Source: Litoditis marina (lineage: Eukaryota; Nematoda; Chromadorea; Rhabditida; Rhabditidae). Taken from it: a stretch of 64,000 nucleotides of DNA. The translations under genes were made by a program, and so were the position numbers. Every line of letters starts with the position of its first letter. The first letter of the stretch is position 1. The notes beneath the pieces are model-generated. The model ran no database searches. It was not told where the DNA came from and saw only the letters and a program-made list of their open reading frames with translations. This document shows positions 62,201-64,000 of this stretch, one piece after another. Location of the stretch: positions 17,201,904 through 17,265,903 of the forward strand of contig OZ038436.1 in the NCBI GenBank assembly GCA_964036275.1, in the 5' to 3' direction.

Positions 62201-63926
62201 AACACTATGCTAATACAAAAGCAAACTTCATTACAATCAATATCTCAGTTATTTATTTTTAAGTTATTTGAAATAGTTTTCCATAACCAGAAAATGTGAC
62301 CGAGAAAAACTTTTCAACTTGTACCATCTTCCAAACGAAATAAAATTAGCAGTACAACAAACATTTCGAAGTGAATATCATATTGGAACACGTAGGCTCA
62401 AGCGATATACGGTATATGGTGGAAGGGGATAGTTTCACGAGTTAAAATACAAGGCTGAGTTGTTCGCTTTTATGGAAGCACTGAAGTAGGAAGCTAGGTA
62501 ATTCATACTGCGAGTTTTTAAGGAAGGGGGGTGCTTGACTGGGACTGGTCCAACAAATTAGCCTCGAATTAATCTCAACATAGCTGTTCATGTAGTATCG
62601 TCTATGATCTATGTATGCATTTGGAAATATATACTCACTAGTTTTCTCGTTTAGAAGATGAAGCAGTGGACACGGAGCGATTAGGCTATGGCGGAATGGA
62701 AGTGAGCCAGGGATCACTGGAACAGCAAATGGAGGCAGTTCAACGGGGAACCTGTGACAAGGTGCGTATTCTTTCGTATATTTTGATTGGCGTCATTCTG
62801 ATTTTTTCTGTTTTCACGAATTTATGGACCCGACCGAGCATTTGCAGATAGGGTTTTTGCTTTGGTTTCAGCGATAAAACTTCTCGCAGCTCAGTTGACA
62901 CAAGGTGTTCGCCAATTCTTAACTATTCCGACCTTTCCTCATCAAAAGTTTATGTTCGTTTTCAGCTCGCCTGGCGTGGAGCGGAAGTGCGTGAGCATTT
63001 CCGTCTTTTGTATAAGAACGATGGAAGACTGCTGCTGAAGCTGTTTCCCATGCTGGCTGATGAAGTGAAAGGGGTTAGTTTTTTATTTGTTTTTGATAAT
63101 TAGTCATTAGTGAATGGATTTTTTCTTAAGAAATTGTCCTATTTTTTGTTTCAGTGTTCATAAGTTGGGTTACTTTTCCAGGGCAAAGAATTGTGTCCTC
63201 TGGATGGTCTGTTCTGTGAGCTCATCCTCGTTCCACCAACAAAGTATCGACCAATTCGTCTTTTCAAAGGACAACGATATGAGGATCCCCAGACAGTCAA
63301 TCTACGTCGAATGCTGGAGGCTACAGAAACCATCAAGGTACTTATATTTGTCGCATAGATATATTTTTTTCAGAAACTATTATTTTCACGATTCATCCTT
63401 TTTTCCTCATATCATTCTTTTTCACTTTCTTAGAAAGTTAGCTAACAAATGTTTTATTGACGTCGTCTTTGCAGGCCATTTCCCTCGTGATGAAAGGAGA
63501 GACATCGGCTTCGATCACTGAACTGATTGCAATGCGAGTAAAGGGAAAATCAGTCAATGCCAAGATGCACAACGCCTATCTCACACTGCAGCAGAGAATG
63601 AATGCCATTTTCGATGAGGTACTGTAGCTATGCCTTGTTCTCCGACCGAAATTAGAATTACACGGAGTTTTGCGTTACGTTCTTTTAGGGTATATTATAT
63701 CTGGTTTATTCAAGATTAAGATGAGTGTGATATGACATTCTCTAACCGCTGTTTCAGATAAATACTGATTGATAAACATGGTGCTTTTGTTTATGTTTTA
63801 ATTCTAGGAATTGGACAAGGGAGCCGCTGAAAATGCAAAAACACCCGGAATCAAACAGATTTTGGAGAAGAAACAGGGCTTGTTCCGTATGAACATGATG
63901 GGAAAACGTGTCAACTTTGCGTGTCG
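59300..63926 (+). CDS. rpoa-1: RNA polymerase I largest subunit (RPA1/POLR1A), first 482 residues
   Basis: The largest catalytic subunit of the nucleolar enzyme that transcribes ribosomal RNA. Fourteen exons are in the window and the last splices out at 63926: 59300-59437, 59764-59866, 60165-60232, 60642-60727, 61103-61182, 61353-61420, 61675-61773, 61885-61998, 62134-62191, 62655-62761, 62966-63073, 63182-63337, 63475-63618, 63808-63926. The N-terminal clamp-core zinc site is C69-x2-C72-x6-C79-x2-H82, and a further zinc site is formed by C109-x2-C112 with C221-x2-C224. An acidic insertion ([10 protein letters not shown], about residue 265) is typical of the Pol I rather than the Pol II subunit. 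The last exon reads [14 protein letters not shown], the conserved start of the active-site region; the NADFDGD metal-binding motif must lie beyond the window. Roughly 70 percent of the protein is missing at the right edge. Introns 3 and 4 each carry one repeat element. Confidence 0.93.
60391..60598. mobile_element. 208-bp element with CATATGTGGGAT ends (polymerase gene intron 3)
   Basis: CATATGTGGGAT at the left and ATCCCACCTATG at the right form the terminal inverted repeat. The whole element matches 20403-20607 in SMG8 intron 16 in reverse complement. Confidence 0.8.
60907..61030. mobile_element. 124-bp palindromic MITE with TTAA flanks (polymerase gene intron 4)
   Basis: TTAA at 60907-60910 and 61027-61030 bound AGAAGGACGATTATGTGGAC and its mirror GACCACATAATCGTCCTTCT. 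It is nearly identical to 55954-56077 and of exactly the same length. Confidence 0.85.
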
Positions 63927-64000
63927 GTAAGTATTCTGCTTTTCCTAATAGAACTGAAGGGCAAGAGGTTTTGTCGTAGTAGACGTTGAAACGGAACGTC

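Overview
This window looks like nuclear DNA of a nematode, most likely a rhabditid (Caenorhabditis-type) worm. Five genes are split into many short exons. Most introns end in TTTCAG-like acceptors, and most start codons have an acceptor-like site 9-46 bases upstream with no in-frame coding before it, as expected where a spliced leader is trans-spliced. There is no bacterial, organellar or viral gene organisation. All exon models here were built by eye from splice signals, reading-frame continuity and remembered family similarity.

From left to right: the 3' end of a non-LTR retrotransposon (1-680); a first coding exon of an unknown minus-strand gene (810-875); about 10 kb of repeat-rich DNA; a possible divergent pair of unrecognised genes (10685-10850 minus, 11366-11708 plus); a complete SMG8 gene (13282-24037, 24 exons, 892 residues); 12.5 kb of repeats with scattered minus-strand exons that may belong to a membrane transporter, plus a 141-bp tandem array (about 32920-34935); a complete sulfide:quinone oxidoreductase gene (36626-41190, 11 exons, 425 residues); a small unrecognised four-helix membrane protein gene (42064-44189, 5 exons, 171 residues); a minus-strand FLYWCH-like zinc-finger gene (47275 to about 48860); a complete alanine-glyoxylate/serine-pyruvate aminotransferase gene (48980-58110, 10 exons, 385 residues); and the 5' part of the RNA polymerase I largest-subunit gene (from 59300, running off the right edge).

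The recognised genes are unrelated housekeeping functions: nonsense-mediated decay control, mitochondrial sulfide oxidation, glyoxylate/serine metabolism and rRNA transcription. They do not form one pathway.

The more unusual content is between and inside the genes. At least nine families of short non-autonomous DNA transposons or foldbacks occur, several with recognisable target duplications (TA, TTAA, TTA, and a 10-bp duplication). Several have matching copies in introns of different genes. Other notable signals are a minisatellite made from the SMG8 exon 11 acceptor region, two apparent GC-AG introns, a nearly perfect 113-bp inverted duplication, and exon-like duplicates inside the 5.1-kb first intron of the aminotransferase gene.
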